Shown: positions 46,331 through 55,845 of the stretch, piece by piece | Layout: the number at the start of each line of letters is the position of its first letter | Position numbering within the stretch: position 1 is the first letter of the stretch | DNA from: Roseiarcus sp963779095 | GTDB taxonomy: Bacteria > Pseudomonadota > Alphaproteobacteria > Rhizobiales > Beijerinckiaceae | Reading direction: 5' to 3' | Assembly (NCBI GenBank): GCA_963779095.1 | Contig: CAVZWU010000013.1 | Span: 124,001-188,000, forward strand | DNA: 64,000 nucleotides | Position numbers and translations under genes: made by a program | Notes under the pieces: generated by a model | Told to the model about the DNA's origin: nothing | Seen by the model: only the letters and a program-made list of their open reading frames with translations | Database searches by the model: none

Positions 46331-46741
46331 ATGAACGTTATCCAGACGATCGAGGCCGAGCACGCGGCCCAATTGCCCGGCGCCAAGATGCCGGCGTTCC
46401 AGCCCGGCGACACGGTCGTCGTCAACGTCAAGGTGGCGGAGGGCGAGCGGACCCGCGTCCAGGCTTACGAGGGCGTCTGCATCGCGCGCAGCGGCCACGG
46501 CTTGAACGAAAGCTTCACCGTGCGCAAGATCTCCTATGGCGAGGGCGTGGAGCGCGTCTTTCCGGTCTATTCGCCGATGATCGACTCGGTCAAAGTGGTG
46601 CGGCGCGGCAAGGTTCGGCGCGCGAAGCTCTATTATCTGCGCGATCGCCGCGGCAAGTCGGCCCGCATCGCCGAACGGACGGAAACGCCCGGCGCCAGGG
46701 CGGCGGCCAAGGAAGCCGCCAAGGAAGCGACCAAGGGGTAA
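46331..46741 (+). CDS. rplS: 50S ribosomal protein L19
   Basis: A 136-residue large-subunit protein at the 30S-50S interface. The sequence IQTIEAEHAAQL, FQPGDTVVVNVKVAEGERTRVQAYEGVCIA, SFTVRKISYGEGVERVFPVYSP and VRRAKLYYLRDRRGKSARI are hallmark blocks. The C-terminal alanine/lysine-rich extension (AAAKEAAKEATKG) is typical for alphaproteobacteria. RBS AGGAG lies upstream of the ATG. A hairpin follows directly. Confidence 0.96.
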   Translation: MNVIQTIEAEHAAQLPGAKMPAFQPGDTVVVNVKVAEGERTRVQAYEGVCIARSGHGLNESFTVRKISYGEGVERVFPVYSPMIDSVKVVRRGKVRRAKLYYLRDRRGKSARIAERTETPGARAAAKEAAKEATKG

Positions 46742-46767
46742 AGGCCTCGTTGGGCCGCGCGGCCTTT
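46740..46767 (+). terminator. Hairpin downstream of rplS
   Basis: AAAGGCC at 46740-46746 pairs perfectly with GGCCTTT at 46761-46767 across a 14-nt loop. It lies between the convergent rplS and monooxygenase genes and may act as a bidirectional terminator. No T-run follows apart from the TTT of the stem. Confidence 0.4.
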
Positions 46768-46777
46768 CGATGACGGC

Positions 46778-48278
46778 TCAGCCGTAAACGAGCGCCGCGT
46801 CCTCGAGATCAGCCTGAATGAGCGCGCTCTTGTCGGCCTCGTAGTCATGCGAGTGCCGCCATTCCGGGTTGTTTCCTCGTTTCGGCAGCAGATGGCCGCC
46901 GCGCATCACGTAGCCGGGATTGAAGTCCTCGGGGTCCACCCATGGGGTCAACGGCATGTCCCTGTCTTCGGGGCGTAGAGCCGGGACCACCTTGCTTAGC
47001 CCTTTGGCTTTCATGTGATTGAGAATCCGGCAGACGAAATCGCCGACGAGATCGACCCGCAGCGTCCAGCTCGAGCGAAAATAGCCGAATACCCACGCCA
47101 TGTTGGGGACGCCAACGAACAACATCCCGCGGTAGGTGACCGTGTCTGAAAACCTGAGCGGCTCGCCGTCGATGGCGAAGTCGATGTCGCCCAGCACATT
47201 CAGATTGAAGCCCGTCGCGGTGATGACGATGTCGGCTTCGATGAGCTTGCCGGACTTGGTGAGGATGCCGGAGGGCGTGAATCTGTTCGATCTCATCGGT
47301 GACCACCGAGGCTCTTTGCGCGCGGATCGCCTGGAAGAGATCGCCGTCAGGAATGAAGGCGACGCGCTGCCTCCAGGGCCGGTAGTTCGGCGAGAAATGG
47401 GTCTCCACGTCGTAGTCCTCGCCGAGATAGGCGCGGACCGCTGAAAGCAGCTCCTTCTTGACCGCTTCCGGTTCGCTAAAACAGCGGCGGGTGAAGGCGG
47501 CCTGATCGAACAGGACCTTCCTGCGGATGATTTCGTGGATCCATGTCTCGTCGACCTCGAGCTCCCGCAGCGTGTCAGCCAGCGCATTGGCGTTGCGCCC
47601 GGTGATGTAATAGGTCGGTGAGCGCTGTAGCATGGTGACGTGGCTGCAGCGCCCGGCGATCGCTGGAATGAGCGTCGCCGCGGTCGCGCCGGAGCCGATG
47701 ACCACGACCTTCTTACCGGCGCAGTCGAAATCGTCTGGCCATGACTGCGGGTGGACGATCCGCCCTGCGAAAGTCTCCATGCCTTTCCACTCGGGCGTAT
47801 AGCCTTTCTCATGCCGGTAATATCCCTGGCACATCCAGAGAAAATTCGCGGTGAAGCGAACGGCCGCGCCGTCGCTCTCGCTTCCCTCCAACGTCCAGAG
47901 ATTGTCGGCGCTCGACCAGCGCGCGCGCTCAATCCGGCGCCCGTAGCGAATGTGGGCGGCGAGGCCGTTTTCGTCGATGACTTCGCCGAGATAGGCGAGA
48001 ATCTCGTCCGCGGTCGCAATCGGTTTGCCGACCCATGGCTTGAAGCGATAGCCGAAGGTGTAGAGGTCGCTGTCCGACCGGATGCCGGGATAGCGATGGG
48101 TGATCCAGGTTCCGCCGAAGCTGTCCTTGGCCTCGAGGATCACGTAGCTCATCCCGAGGCATTGGGTATTGAGATGGTAGGCAGCGCCGATGCCCGAGAT
48201 TCCGGCCCCGACAATCGCCACATCGAAATGCTGAGACGTCTCCGATTGGGAGTCGGCCGCCGGCGCGCTCTGCCTCAT
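46778..48278 (-). CDS. Flavin-containing monooxygenase, Baeyer-Villiger type (frameshifted)
   Basis: An FAD/NADPH enzyme that oxidises ketones or heteroatoms. The FAD-binding GxGxxG is VGAGISGIGAAYHL. The Baeyer-Villiger fingerprint FxGxxxHxxxWP is present as FAGRIVHPQSWPD, and the NADPH Rossmann motif follows as VVVIGSGATAATL. The frame is lost near 47290; a one-base correction joins VTDEIE to RFTPSGILTKSGKLIEADIVITATGF and the C-terminal part ending at 46778 (ALIQADLEDAALVYG). Total about 500 residues. The substrate is unknown. Confidence 0.87.
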
Positions 48279-48442
48279 CGTTTCGCCCCGTTCCAGTCAA
48301 GGACGCCACGGCCTGGCGTCCGCCTGATGTTTTACGGGATCACGTTTGACGGTTGATCGCAACCAGGTCGTCAATCGGCTCGGCGCGACAATTGGCGACC
48401 TCGCCTGCCGCCACGGCCAAGCGCGCGTGCTAAACCCGAGGC

Positions 48443-50695
48443 ATGCCTCCGCCGCCTGCCGACGCCGCCGATGACACAATGCCGCTGAGCGTGGTCGACG
48501 TGCTGGCGCCCGTCGCCGTCGATACGGCCTACAGCTATCGCGCGCCCCCAGGGCTTAAGCTCGAACCCGGCGCCTTCGTCCGGATGCCGCTCGGCGCGCG
48601 GCTCGCGACCGGCGTCGTGTGGTCCATGCGTCCAGCCGGCGGCGACAATCTGAAATCCATCGCCGAGGTCCTCGACTGGCGCCCGCTCCAGGCGCCGTTG
48701 CGCGATTTCATCGATTGGGCGGCGCGCTGGACGCTGGCGCCGCGCGGCATGCTGTTGCGCATGGCGATCCGCGCCAGCGAAATCGCCGCTCCGCCTGCCC
48801 CGAAATTCGGCCTGATCGCGACCGGCAACGCGCCTGCGCGCATGACCGAAGCGCGGGCGCGCGTGCTCGCGGCGCTGGCCGAGGGCGGCGGGCCGGCGCC
48901 GAAGACGGCGCTCGCGGCGCGCGCCCAGTGCTCGACTGGCGTCATCGACGGCCTCGTCGCGGACGGCGCGCTCGAGGCGGTCGCGCTCGCGCCGGAGCGG
49001 AGCGTCGCGCCGCTCGACCCGGATTTCCGGCCATCGCGCCTCAACCCTGACCAGCGCGACGCAGCCGACGATCTCATCGCTCGCGTCGCCGAGCGCGCGT
49101 TCTCGGCGACCCTGCTCGAGGGCGTGACCGGATCGGGCAAGACCGAGGTCTATTTCGAGGCGATCGCCGAAGCTTTGCGGCAAAAGCGCCAAGCGCTCGT
49201 GCTCCTGCCGGAGATCGCGCTGACCGGCCAGTTTCTCGACCGCTTCGCCGCCCGTTTCGGCGCGCGGCCGGCCGAATGGCATTCGGGCTTAACCGAGCGC
49301 CAGCGCGAGCGCGTCTGGACCGCTGCGGCGAGCGGGGAAGCGCGCGCGATTGTCGGCGCGCGCTCGGCCCTCTTTCTGCCGTTCGCCGATCTCGGCCTCA
49401 TCGTCGTCGACGAGGAGCACGAAGGCGCCTACAAGCAGGAGGAGGGCGTCATCTACAATGCGCGCGATATGGCGGTCGTACGCGCGCGGTTCGAGACGGC
49501 GCCGATCGTGCTCTCGTCCGCGACGCCGGCGATCGAGACCCGCTTCAACGCGACAAGCGGGCGCTACCGCTGGCTCAGGCTACCCTCCCGCTTCGGCGCG
49601 GCGCGGCTGCCCGACATCGAGGCGATCGATCTCAAGCGCGAAGGTCCCCCGCGCGGCCGGTGGCTCGCGCCGCGCGCCATCGCCGCGGTCGAGGAGGCGC
49701 GCGCTAAGGGCGAGCAGGCGATGCTGTTTTTGAACCGGCGCGGCTATGCGCCGCTGACCCTCTGCCGGGCCTGCGGACATCGCTTCGAGTGCCCCAATTG
49801 CTCGGCCTGGCTGGTCGAGCACCGCTTCCGTAGCGTCCTCGTCTGCCATCATTGCGGCCATGCCGAGCGCCGGCCTGAGCTTTGCCCCAAGTGCCACGAG
49901 GCCGACACGCTCACCGCCTGCGGCCCGGGGGTCGAGCGTCTGGCGGAGGAGGCGGAAGTCCTCTTTCCCGACATACGCACCCTCGTTTTGTCATCCGACA
50001 CGCCGGGCGGGATCGAGACCCTGCGCGGACAGCTCGACGCGGCGGCGAAAGGCGCTTACGACCTGATCATCGGCACCCAACTGGTCGCCAAGGGGCACAA
50101 TTTCCCGCTGCTCACCTTCGTCTGCGTGGTCGACGCCGACGTCGGACTCGCCAACGCCGATCCGCGCGCGGCCGAGCGCACGTTCCAGCTTCTGCGCCAG
50201 GCGACCGGGCGCGCCGGGCGTGCAGACAAGCCGGGTCGCGCCTTGTTGCAGACCTGGCAGCCTCAGCATCCGGTCATCGCGGCGCTCCTGTCCGGCGACG
50301 CCGAGCGGTTCTATCGTGAAGAGACCGAAGAGCGGCGGCGCGGTGGCCTGCCGCCGTTCGGGCGCCTCGCGGCGATTATCGTTTCGGCCGAGGACCGGGG
50401 CGCTGCGGAAGCGCACGCGCGCGCTCTGGCGCGCGCCGCCCATCGCCTGCCGGGGGATAAAAACTGGCGGGTCGCGCCACTAGGCGGCGAGCCGGGCGAG
50501 AACGAGATCGTTCTGCTCGGCCCGGCCGAAGCGCCGATCGCGGTCCTGCGCAAGCGCCATCGTTTCCGCCTCGCCGCCAAGGCGCCGCGGTCTGCCGACC
50601 TGCAGGGGTTCCTACGCACCATGCTGGCCGCCGCGCCCGAGCCGCGCGGCGGGGTCAAGGTTGCGATCGACGTCGACCCGCAGAGCTTTCTTTAG
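48443..50695 (+). CDS. priA: Primosomal protein N' (replication restart helicase PriA)
   Basis: A 3'-5' helicase that restarts stalled replication forks. The 750-residue protein has the N-terminal DNA-binding domain (VVDVLAPVAVDTAYSYRAP), Walker A GVTGSGKT (residues 227-234), Walker B DEEH (323-326), and eight zinc-binding cysteines in two binuclear clusters (CRACGHRFECPNC, CHHCGHAERRPELCPKC). Helicase motifs IV-VI follow (GTQLVAKGHNFP, QATGRAGRADKPG). Intact. Confidence 0.96.
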   Translation: MPPPPADAADDTMPLSVVDVLAPVAVDTAYSYRAPPGLKLEPGAFVRMPLGARLATGVVWSMRPAGGDNLKSIAEVLDWRPLQAPLRDFIDWAARWTLAPRGMLLRMAIRASEIAAPPAPKFGLIATGNAPARMTEARARVLAALAEGGGPAPKTALAARAQCSTGVIDGLVADGALEAVALAPERSVAPLDPDFRPSRLNPDQRDAADDLIARVAERAFSATLLEGVTGSGKTEVYFEAIAEALRQKRQALVLLPEIALTGQFLDRFAARFGARPAEWHSGLTERQRERVWTAAASGEARAIVGARSALFLPFADLGLIVVDEEHEGAYKQEEGVIYNARDMAVVRARFETAPIVLSSATPAIETRFNATSGRYRWLRLPSRFGAARLPDIEAIDLKREGPPRGRWLAPRAIAAVEEARAKGEQAMLFLNRRGYAPLTLCRACGHRFECPNCSAWLVEHRFRSVLVCHHCGHAERRPELCPKCHEADTLTACGPGVERLAEEAEVLFPDIRTLVLSSDTPGGIETLRGQLDAAAKGAYDLIIGTQLVAKGHNFPLLTFVCVVDADVGLANADPRAAERTFQLLRQATGRAGRADKPGRALLQTWQPQHPVIAALLSGDAERFYREETEERRRGGLPPFGRLAAIIVSAEDRGAAEAHARALARAAHRLPGDKNWRVAPLGGEPGENEIVLLGPAEAPIAVLRKRHRFRLAAKAPRSADLQGFLRTMLAAAPEPRGGVKVAIDVDPQSFL

Positions 50696-50877
50696 GGCGC
50701 GGCTCGCCGTTGAGCGTCATCCACAAGCCGGGCGCCCTCGGTCTCGGCAAAGCTTTCCGCGGCCTCCTTGGATTGAAAGCTCACGACGGTCTCGTGGTCA
50801 TCGATGGTCACGACAACCGCGTAAACTGTCTCCCCCATCGTATCGTTTCGCGGCGTTATCTCAATCTTGAAGGCCAT
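50692..50877 (-). CDS. Small conserved-looking hypothetical protein
   Basis: A 61-residue protein from the ATG at 50877 (MAFKIEITPRNDTMGETVYAVVV); a more upstream start at 50916 adds 13 residues. It has a beta-rich composition ending in a helix (EAAESFAETEGARLVDDAQRR). It overlaps the priA end by 4 bp and converges with it. No family recognised. Confidence 0.5.
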   Translation of the reverse strand: MAFKIEITPRNDTMGETVYAVVVTIDDHETVVSFQSKEAAESFAETEGARLVDDAQRRAAP

Positions 50878-51010
50878 CTCGTGTCCGGCGTTTTCGCGTA
50901 GCCTAGCATTGGACATCGACGGAGAATGAGGCCGGCCACCGCATGATCCTCACTCAACCGTTGAAAGGCGGTGTTCTCGCCGCCGCGCCGCGGCCGAGCG
51001 AGCGCCAAGG

Positions 51011-52705
51011 TCACACGCGATGAGCCCGATGGCCTTCGGCTGGGTGAAGATAGGTTTTCCGCGGCGGCTTATCGATCACTCGCGCCGGAGCTTGCTTCCG
51101 AGCGTATTCGTAATTCATGACAACGACGATCGCCAGCAGAGAAAAGATCAACATATGATTTTCTCGCTGCGACAGAACGAGTCTGTTCATGGAGAAGGCG
51201 ATGAAACTGCAGGCCAGCGCCCCGGCGACCGCGCCGGATTCCGACATGTCGGAGACAAAATTTCGCAGGCCATACCAGATCGGAAGCACCGCCAGCCCGA
51301 CGAAAAATACAAGTCCAGGGATTCCGGTCTCTAACAGAACCGAGAGGACGTAGCTGTCGATCGAACTGTTGATAACGTAACCCCCGGCCGCGAAACCGTG
51401 CCCGGTGATCGGGTTCGACCGAATGAGTGGAATCCCCGCAACCCACTGCGCATAGCGGCCCTGGTTGCTGGCAGCAGCATCGCCGCCCCCAAGAACAATA
51501 TTATGCGCTCTCTTCCAGAACAGAATCAATCCAATCAAGAACGTGAATGAGACAACACCCGTCAAACCGACGATTGCCGGGGCCAGACTGGCCTTGTTAT
51601 CCACGGCTTTCCGAATCGACCAGACGGCCACGAACACAGCCACAGAGAAGAGAACTCCGATGTAGCCGCCTCGCGAGCCCGAGCTAAAAATCCCTATGAT
51701 TCCGCCAAATACGGTTGCCCAACCAAGGCTCTTCTCAAACGAGCTCCGCCGATACAAGGCGAAGAAAAGGCCAATCGGGATGACGATGATTTCAAACTCT
51801 CCGAAAGAGAGCGGAGTGACGAAAGCCAACTCTGCGCGATATAGGCCATTTCTGAAGTGCTTGATGTCGCCGGGCAGAAGCGCTGAGAGGTTCGGATTGT
51901 TGTCGATCAGCTGCATAAGCATGCTATGAGGAAAAATATCAACGAAGATGTTACGATGCTCGAAAAACTCCAAGACGCCCATCGTGGTAATAAATAGGGC
52001 ACAACAGCATATAATTTTTAATATGAATACAGCGTCATCTTGATCTCTGACGATATAAATTATCGCAAAGAACGGCGCATACCAAGACAAGAGCGCCTCG
52101 ACCAGGGCTGTCATGGACTCCGATAGCGTGGGTGACGTGAAAAGCGATAGCACCGCCATAAAAAGATAACCGACGACACAAATGACAATCAGCGACGAGG
52201 CGCCCACGCGTTCGATAATTCTGCGCCGGGCGTCAGACGAAGCTGCGATCGCGATAAGGAATGGCGCGATTAGGGCGAATGTGGCGAGGCGGCGGGCGGA
52301 GATCCAGGGCAGGCCGCCGAACTGAACCGCATAATAAGTCGGAACGCAAAGATCGGCGATCAGCATGACGAAGAACGTCTTGCGAATGAGGCCTGGCCAT
52401 ACGAGGGGCAGATCCGGCATGACCCAGAGCAGCACCACGGCGGCGATCGCAACGATCCCGAAGGCGCCGAGCGGAGGCAGAAAAACCGCCGCCAGGCCGA
52501 CAATGAGGCCCAAAAAGATCGAGGCGATCGCCCATGCGACAATAGGCGCAAGATAGCGAATGACCCTGGGCGCTACGCGCGCGGCAAGTTTCGCCTCCGC
52601 GACCGCTACGAGAGCGGCGTGAGACAGCCGGAAACGATTGCCGGTCCAAACTGCCATTCCTGTCGAACTCCGTTCCGGTTTCGAGGTTGCGCTAGTCGCC
52701 CTCAT
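51011..52705 (-). CDS. O-antigen ligase/polymerase-like membrane protein (Wzy_C family)
   Basis: A 564-residue integral membrane protein with about ten to twelve hydrophobic segments (AIASIFLGLIVGLAAVFLPPLGAFGIVAIAAVVLLW, IAPFLIAIAAS, TVFGGIIGIFSSGSRGGYIG). The large loop with GRYAQWVAGIPLIRSNPITGHGF and the preceding GSRGG matches the family of WaaL/Wzy ligases and polymerases of polysaccharides. It is slightly more AT-rich than its neighbours. No glycan cluster surrounds it; the substrate is unknown. Start at 52705 is a likely over-extension; ATGs downstream (MAVWTGNRF at residue 17) are alternatives. Confidence 0.8.
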   Translation of the reverse strand: MRATSATSKPERSSTGMAVWTGNRFRLSHAALVAVAEAKLAARVAPRVIRYLAPIVAWAIASIFLGLIVGLAAVFLPPLGAFGIVAIAAVVLLWVMPDLPLVWPGLIRKTFFVMLIADLCVPTYYAVQFGGLPWISARRLATFALIAPFLIAIAASSDARRRIIERVGASSLIVICVVGYLFMAVLSLFTSPTLSESMTALVEALLSWYAPFFAIIYIVRDQDDAVFILKIICCCALFITTMGVLEFFEHRNIFVDIFPHSMLMQLIDNNPNLSALLPGDIKHFRNGLYRAELAFVTPLSFGEFEIIVIPIGLFFALYRRSSFEKSLGWATVFGGIIGIFSSGSRGGYIGVLFSVAVFVAVWSIRKAVDNKASLAPAIVGLTGVVSFTFLIGLILFWKRAHNIVLGGGDAAASNQGRYAQWVAGIPLIRSNPITGHGFAAGGYVINSSIDSYVLSVLLETGIPGLVFFVGLAVLPIWYGLRNFVSDMSESGAVAGALACSFIAFSMNRLVLSQRENHMLIFSLLAIVVVMNYEYARKQAPARVIDKPPRKTYLHPAEGHRAHRV

Positions 52706-53224
52706 CCGAGGCTAAAATACGGCGCCTTTTTGTGCAGCGCCATCAAAGATCCGCGGCGAGGCGGCAATCCGCATCGCGGATATCCCTATGACGTCAAACC
52801 CCCTTGACCCTCGGATCTCAATCGCGGTCTCCTCTGACAGAGTTCCCTGGCCGCGCCTACTCCACCAGCGGGTGCATGGCTGAGGCCGGGCGAACGGCGC
52901 AAGACCAGGTTCGCTCAGGGGAATGAAGATTTCGCCAAAAACTCCGAGCGCTGAATTGCTCACCGCAGAAGCGCTGCTGGAAAATGGGCCGAGGCCTTTG
53001 AGGCGCTTCTCAATTCCCGTCGCTTCGTCCACGTTATAGCTCCATGTAAACGTCGATTGACACGACTGAAAGCGCGTTCTGAAGCGCGCCGCGCGGGACG
53101 CGAACCGGACTTTGCCCTCCCGCGGCAGCCTTCCCGCGGATCGCCGACGGCGGCAGAATGATCAAGCAGAAGCCCCCAAATCACGCGCAGCGAGTCAAGA
53201 TCCGGAACGTGTTCAACCCAAGAG
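52706..53224. other. Intergenic region left of the IS1-family element
   Basis: About 520 bp with only weak open frames on both strands and no recognised domain. Its right edge (about 53215-53224) is the original 3' end of the response regulator gene now interrupted by the element: read on the minus strand across the insertion, codons Leu-Leu-Gly and a TGA stop follow the target sequence. Confidence 0.6.
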
Positions 53225-53232
53225 AGCGCTCG
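53225..53232 (+). repeat. 8-bp target-site duplication, left
   Basis: AGCGCTCG, repeated exactly at 56378-56385 immediately outside the right terminal inverted repeat. An 8-bp duplication is normal for the IS1 family. Confidence 0.9.
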
Positions 53233-53255
53233 GGTAGTGGGCTAGTTTGAAATTT
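53233..53255 (+). repeat. Left terminal inverted repeat of the IS1-family element
   Basis: Begins GGT then AGTGGGCTAGTTTGAAATTT. The right end differs only at base 3 (GGC). Confidence 0.9.
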
Positions 53256-54135
53256 GCGCCGCGCGGGGACTGTATGAACCGCGCGTTCGGTCCAACTTGG
53301 CTTCTTCGGCCTCGATAAGCGCGACAATGTCGGAAACATCCCAAAGACGATCCGAAACGTCAGCCGCCATCGCGGGGGTGACGCGGAGCTTGGAGTGCAG
53401 CCGCACGAAATTGTAGTACATCATGTGCAGGGCCACAGCGTAGGCGTGGTTCTCAACCTTCTTTGAGAACGCATTGGTCAGGCGCGTGAAGCGGCGCATA
53501 TGCATCCGCATGGTGAGGTTGTTCCGCTCGACGTACGACGTGCTGACGTGACCGAGGTCGGGCTTGCCCTCAATCCTCTCCTTCTTCACGCCGATGCACT
53601 CGGCGGGGCTATAGCGGCCCTTGGCGGCCTCTGGTGCAGTTCCGTAAATCTTGTTGATGATGGCGTAGTCGATATCGCAGCCGAAAGCGCCCTCGACGGC
53701 TTCCAAGTATGCCTTATGTCCATCGCTGGTAAGCTGGACGCGGTTCGCAAGTCGCTTGGCCAGATCGTCCATGAACCACATAGCGCATTCGCCGTCACGG
53801 CCTCCCACGAAGTAGGAAGCGATCAGCTTCGTGTCGGCGTCAATCGCGGTCCACGTCCAAGTGTCGCCAGCATCGGCCGGGGCAGCCTTCGCGGTCGCGA
53901 CGTTCTTTTGTTTGGCATAGGTGAACGACCAAATCTCATCGACCTGAACGCGCTTCGCCTTCACACCAAGAACCTTGGCGTCGTGGTATGCCATGCAGGC
54001 TTTGCCCGCATCGATCAGGAGCTTCGTCACCGTGACTTTGCTCGCGCCGGTCAGGCGCGTGACAGCCCGAATGCTGGTCCCTTCGCAGAGAAGATGGAGG
54101 ATACGAGCGCGGGCGGCGGCGTCTAGCTTGTTCAT
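53242..54135 (-). CDS. IS1-family transposase (DDE)
   Basis: A 297-residue transposase. An N-terminal helix-turn-helix (ARARILHLLCEGTSIRAVTRLTGASKVTVTKLL) precedes the catalytic domain of the DDE IS1 type. Likely catalytic acids are D66 (VQVDEIWSF), D138 (QLTSDGHKAYL) and E203 (SYVERNNLTMRMHMRRFTRLTNAFSKK). It is longer than the two-frame classical IS1 transposase and is made from a single frame, as in several later described IS1 subgroups. Intact. Its stop lies in the left inverted repeat. Confidence 0.9.
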   Translation of the reverse strand: MNKLDAAARARILHLLCEGTSIRAVTRLTGASKVTVTKLLIDAGKACMAYHDAKVLGVKAKRVQVDEIWSFTYAKQKNVATAKAAPADAGDTWTWTAIDADTKLIASYFVGGRDGECAMWFMDDLAKRLANRVQLTSDGHKAYLEAVEGAFGCDIDYAIINKIYGTAPEAAKGRYSPAECIGVKKERIEGKPDLGHVSTSYVERNNLTMRMHMRRFTRLTNAFSKKVENHAYAVALHMMYYNFVRLHSKLRVTPAMAADVSDRLWDVSDIVALIEAEEAKLDRTRGSYSPRAAQISN

Positions 54136-54220
54136 ACATTCAAACTAACCTTTTCGGCACTTAAGTCAAGCAAAAAGGATAGTTTGCTTTTTTGCGCAAA
54201 CTCGCATAAATGTGAGACAG
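54136..54220. promoter_or_regulatory. Divergent control region with inverted repeat operator
   Basis: Between the transposase and the XRE/metallopeptidase gene. CAAACTAACCTTTT (54141-54154) is mirrored as reverse complement by AAAAGGATAGTTTG (54173-54186), 13 of 14 matches, with 18 bp between. A 10-bp palindrome TTTGCGCAAA follows at 54191-54200. The arms flank the probable promoters of both genes, so the encoded XRE protein may control both its own expression and the transposase (inference). Confidence 0.6.
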
Positions 54221-55345
54221 ATGACGAACGCACGCACGCCAGGGCAACTTATTGCTGAACTGCTCTCTGAGCGCGGCTGGTCAAACCGCGTCTTGTCGAT
54301 GGTGCTCGGCGTGAGTGAGCCGATTGTCAGCAAGATGGTCGGCGACAAGCGACCGGTTGATGCAGCGATGGCTCTTTTTTTGGAAGAGGTGTTCGGCGTT
54401 CCGGCAGAGCGGTTTGTTGCCCTGCAAAGTCAGTATGACTTGGCTAAAGCGAGGTTGGAGGCTCGCCCGGACCCTAAACGTTCAACGCGCGCGGCGATTT
54501 ACGGCAATTTGCCCGTTGCCGAGATGATCAAACGCGGTTGGATTCAGGTTGAAGACACGCGCGATCATAACGCTGTCGAATCAGCGCTTTGCCGATTTTT
54601 CAAAGTTAATCGCATTGAAGACACCTCGGTCTTCTCGTTTGCCGCGAAAAAAACCGATGTGGGCACCGGCGCAACGCCCGCGCAATTAGCTTGGCTGCAT
54701 CGGGTGAAAACGATAGCGAGTGAGATGCTAATCGGCTCGTATTCTCCACGGAACCTTGAATTAGCCATTTCAAAGATCGCCGCGCTTCGGGGCTATCCTG
54801 AGCATATGGAGCGTGTCCCAAGAATTCTTGCGGAGGCAGGAATCCGTTACGTCGTTGTTGAAGGGCTTCCAGGCGGCAAGATCGATGGCGTTTGTTTTTG
54901 GTTGAACGACGAGACGCCTGTTATCGGCATGTCTCTGCGCTTTGATCGCATCGACAATTTCCTTTTTGTTTTGCGGCACGAACTTGAACACGTCCGGAGA
55001 CGTGATGGTCTCAAAAAACCTGTTATCGATGTCGATGTGGGCCGGGACCCAGATAATGAACTGGAAGAGCAGGAGCGCATTGCGAATGTAGCGGCCCGCG
55101 AATTTTGCGTTCCCAAAAAGGATATGGACGCTTTCATTGCGCGAAAAGCGCCTTATTTTCTAGAGAATGACCTGATCGGTTTTGCGAGGGCTTTGAGAGT
55201 TCACCCCGGCATCGTGGCAGGGCAACTACAATTTCGAATTCAGAAATTCACTTTGTTTCGTAACCACCTTGTTAGCATTCGCAACTTCGTGCTCCCGGCC
55301 GCCGAGGTTGATGGATGGGGCAACGTTCATCCAATCGAGGCTTAA
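54221..55345 (+). CDS. HigA-like XRE DNA-binding domain fused to ImmA/IrrE metallopeptidase
   Basis: A 374-residue two-domain protein. The first 75 residues are a HigA-type helix-turn-helix (PGQLIAELLSERGWSNRVLSMVLGVSEPIVSKMVGDKRPVDAAMALFLEEVFGVPAERFVALQ). Residues about 195-300 are an ImmA/IrrE zinc peptidase domain: HELEH at 253-257 matches HExxH, followed by IANVAAREFCVP. ImmA of ICEBs1 cleaves a repressor and IrrE of Deinococcus acts on DdrO; many homologues are toxin, antitoxin or anti-phage regulators. Start is the ATG at 54221; a GTG 9 bp upstream is possible. Start is leader-short. Confidence 0.85.
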   Translation: MTNARTPGQLIAELLSERGWSNRVLSMVLGVSEPIVSKMVGDKRPVDAAMALFLEEVFGVPAERFVALQSQYDLAKARLEARPDPKRSTRAAIYGNLPVAEMIKRGWIQVEDTRDHNAVESALCRFFKVNRIEDTSVFSFAAKKTDVGTGATPAQLAWLHRVKTIASEMLIGSYSPRNLELAISKIAALRGYPEHMERVPRILAEAGIRYVVVEGLPGGKIDGVCFWLNDETPVIGMSLRFDRIDNFLFVLRHELEHVRRRDGLKKPVIDVDVGRDPDNELEEQERIANVAAREFCVPKKDMDAFIARKAPYFLENDLIGFARALRVHPGIVAGQLQFRIQKFTLFRNHLVSIRNFVLPAAEVDGWGNVHPIEA

Positions 55346-55356
55346 GGAGCCAAGCT

Positions 55357-55845
55357 GTGGCCAGTAAAAAGCAACTTCAAAAGATCATCGCCCTGTACAG
55401 GATAAAAACGGGCGAAACCGAACTCGACCCAAAGAAGATGGCCGATTTTGCGGTGAAACACGGTGTTGAACTGCCGCGGCCAAAAGACCCTTTCGAAATT
55501 TTGGCGCACGAGATCAGCGTTGCGGCTCGTGAAGATTTACGTCGAGATGAAAAGACTAACCGGACATACCGCTCCTATCACTCGCTGCCCATTAACCATC
55601 CGGACGGGCAGGTATCTTTCGTTTTCGTTGATATCGAAGATGCTACCCGGCCTCAGATGCACCGATCGCTTACCAAGCGCAGGGAGAACATGATCGGCGA
55701 TGCTGTGCGCATCATTGACGATGCCGACCGCTGGAACTCGCAGCATCCCAATCTGGAGCCGATCCAAATCCCGCTCGACTTTGGCCCGGACGTAGAATGG
55801 CGGAAAGCGGCCGAAGCTCCGGAAGAAGAGTACGAAGAACCCTAG
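55357..55845 (+). CDS. Unrecognised partner of the ImmA/IrrE-like gene
   Basis: A 162-residue protein from the GTG at 55357, with AAGGAG 7 nt upstream and the metallopeptidase stop 11 bp away, so the two genes are one operon. Visible blocks are DPFEILAHEISVAAREDLRRDEKTNRTYRSYHSLPIN, VSFVFVDIEDATRPQMHRSL, and an acidic C-terminal end (EEEYEEP). No named domain is recognised. It may be the toxin, the substrate or the antitoxin of the peptidase gene (inference). Confidence 0.7.
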   Translation: MASKKQLQKIIALYRIKTGETELDPKKMADFAVKHGVELPRPKDPFEILAHEISVAAREDLRRDEKTNRTYRSYHSLPINHPDGQVSFVFVDIEDATRPQMHRSLTKRRENMIGDAVRIIDDADRWNSQHPNLEPIQIPLDFGPDVEWRKAAEAPEEEYEEP

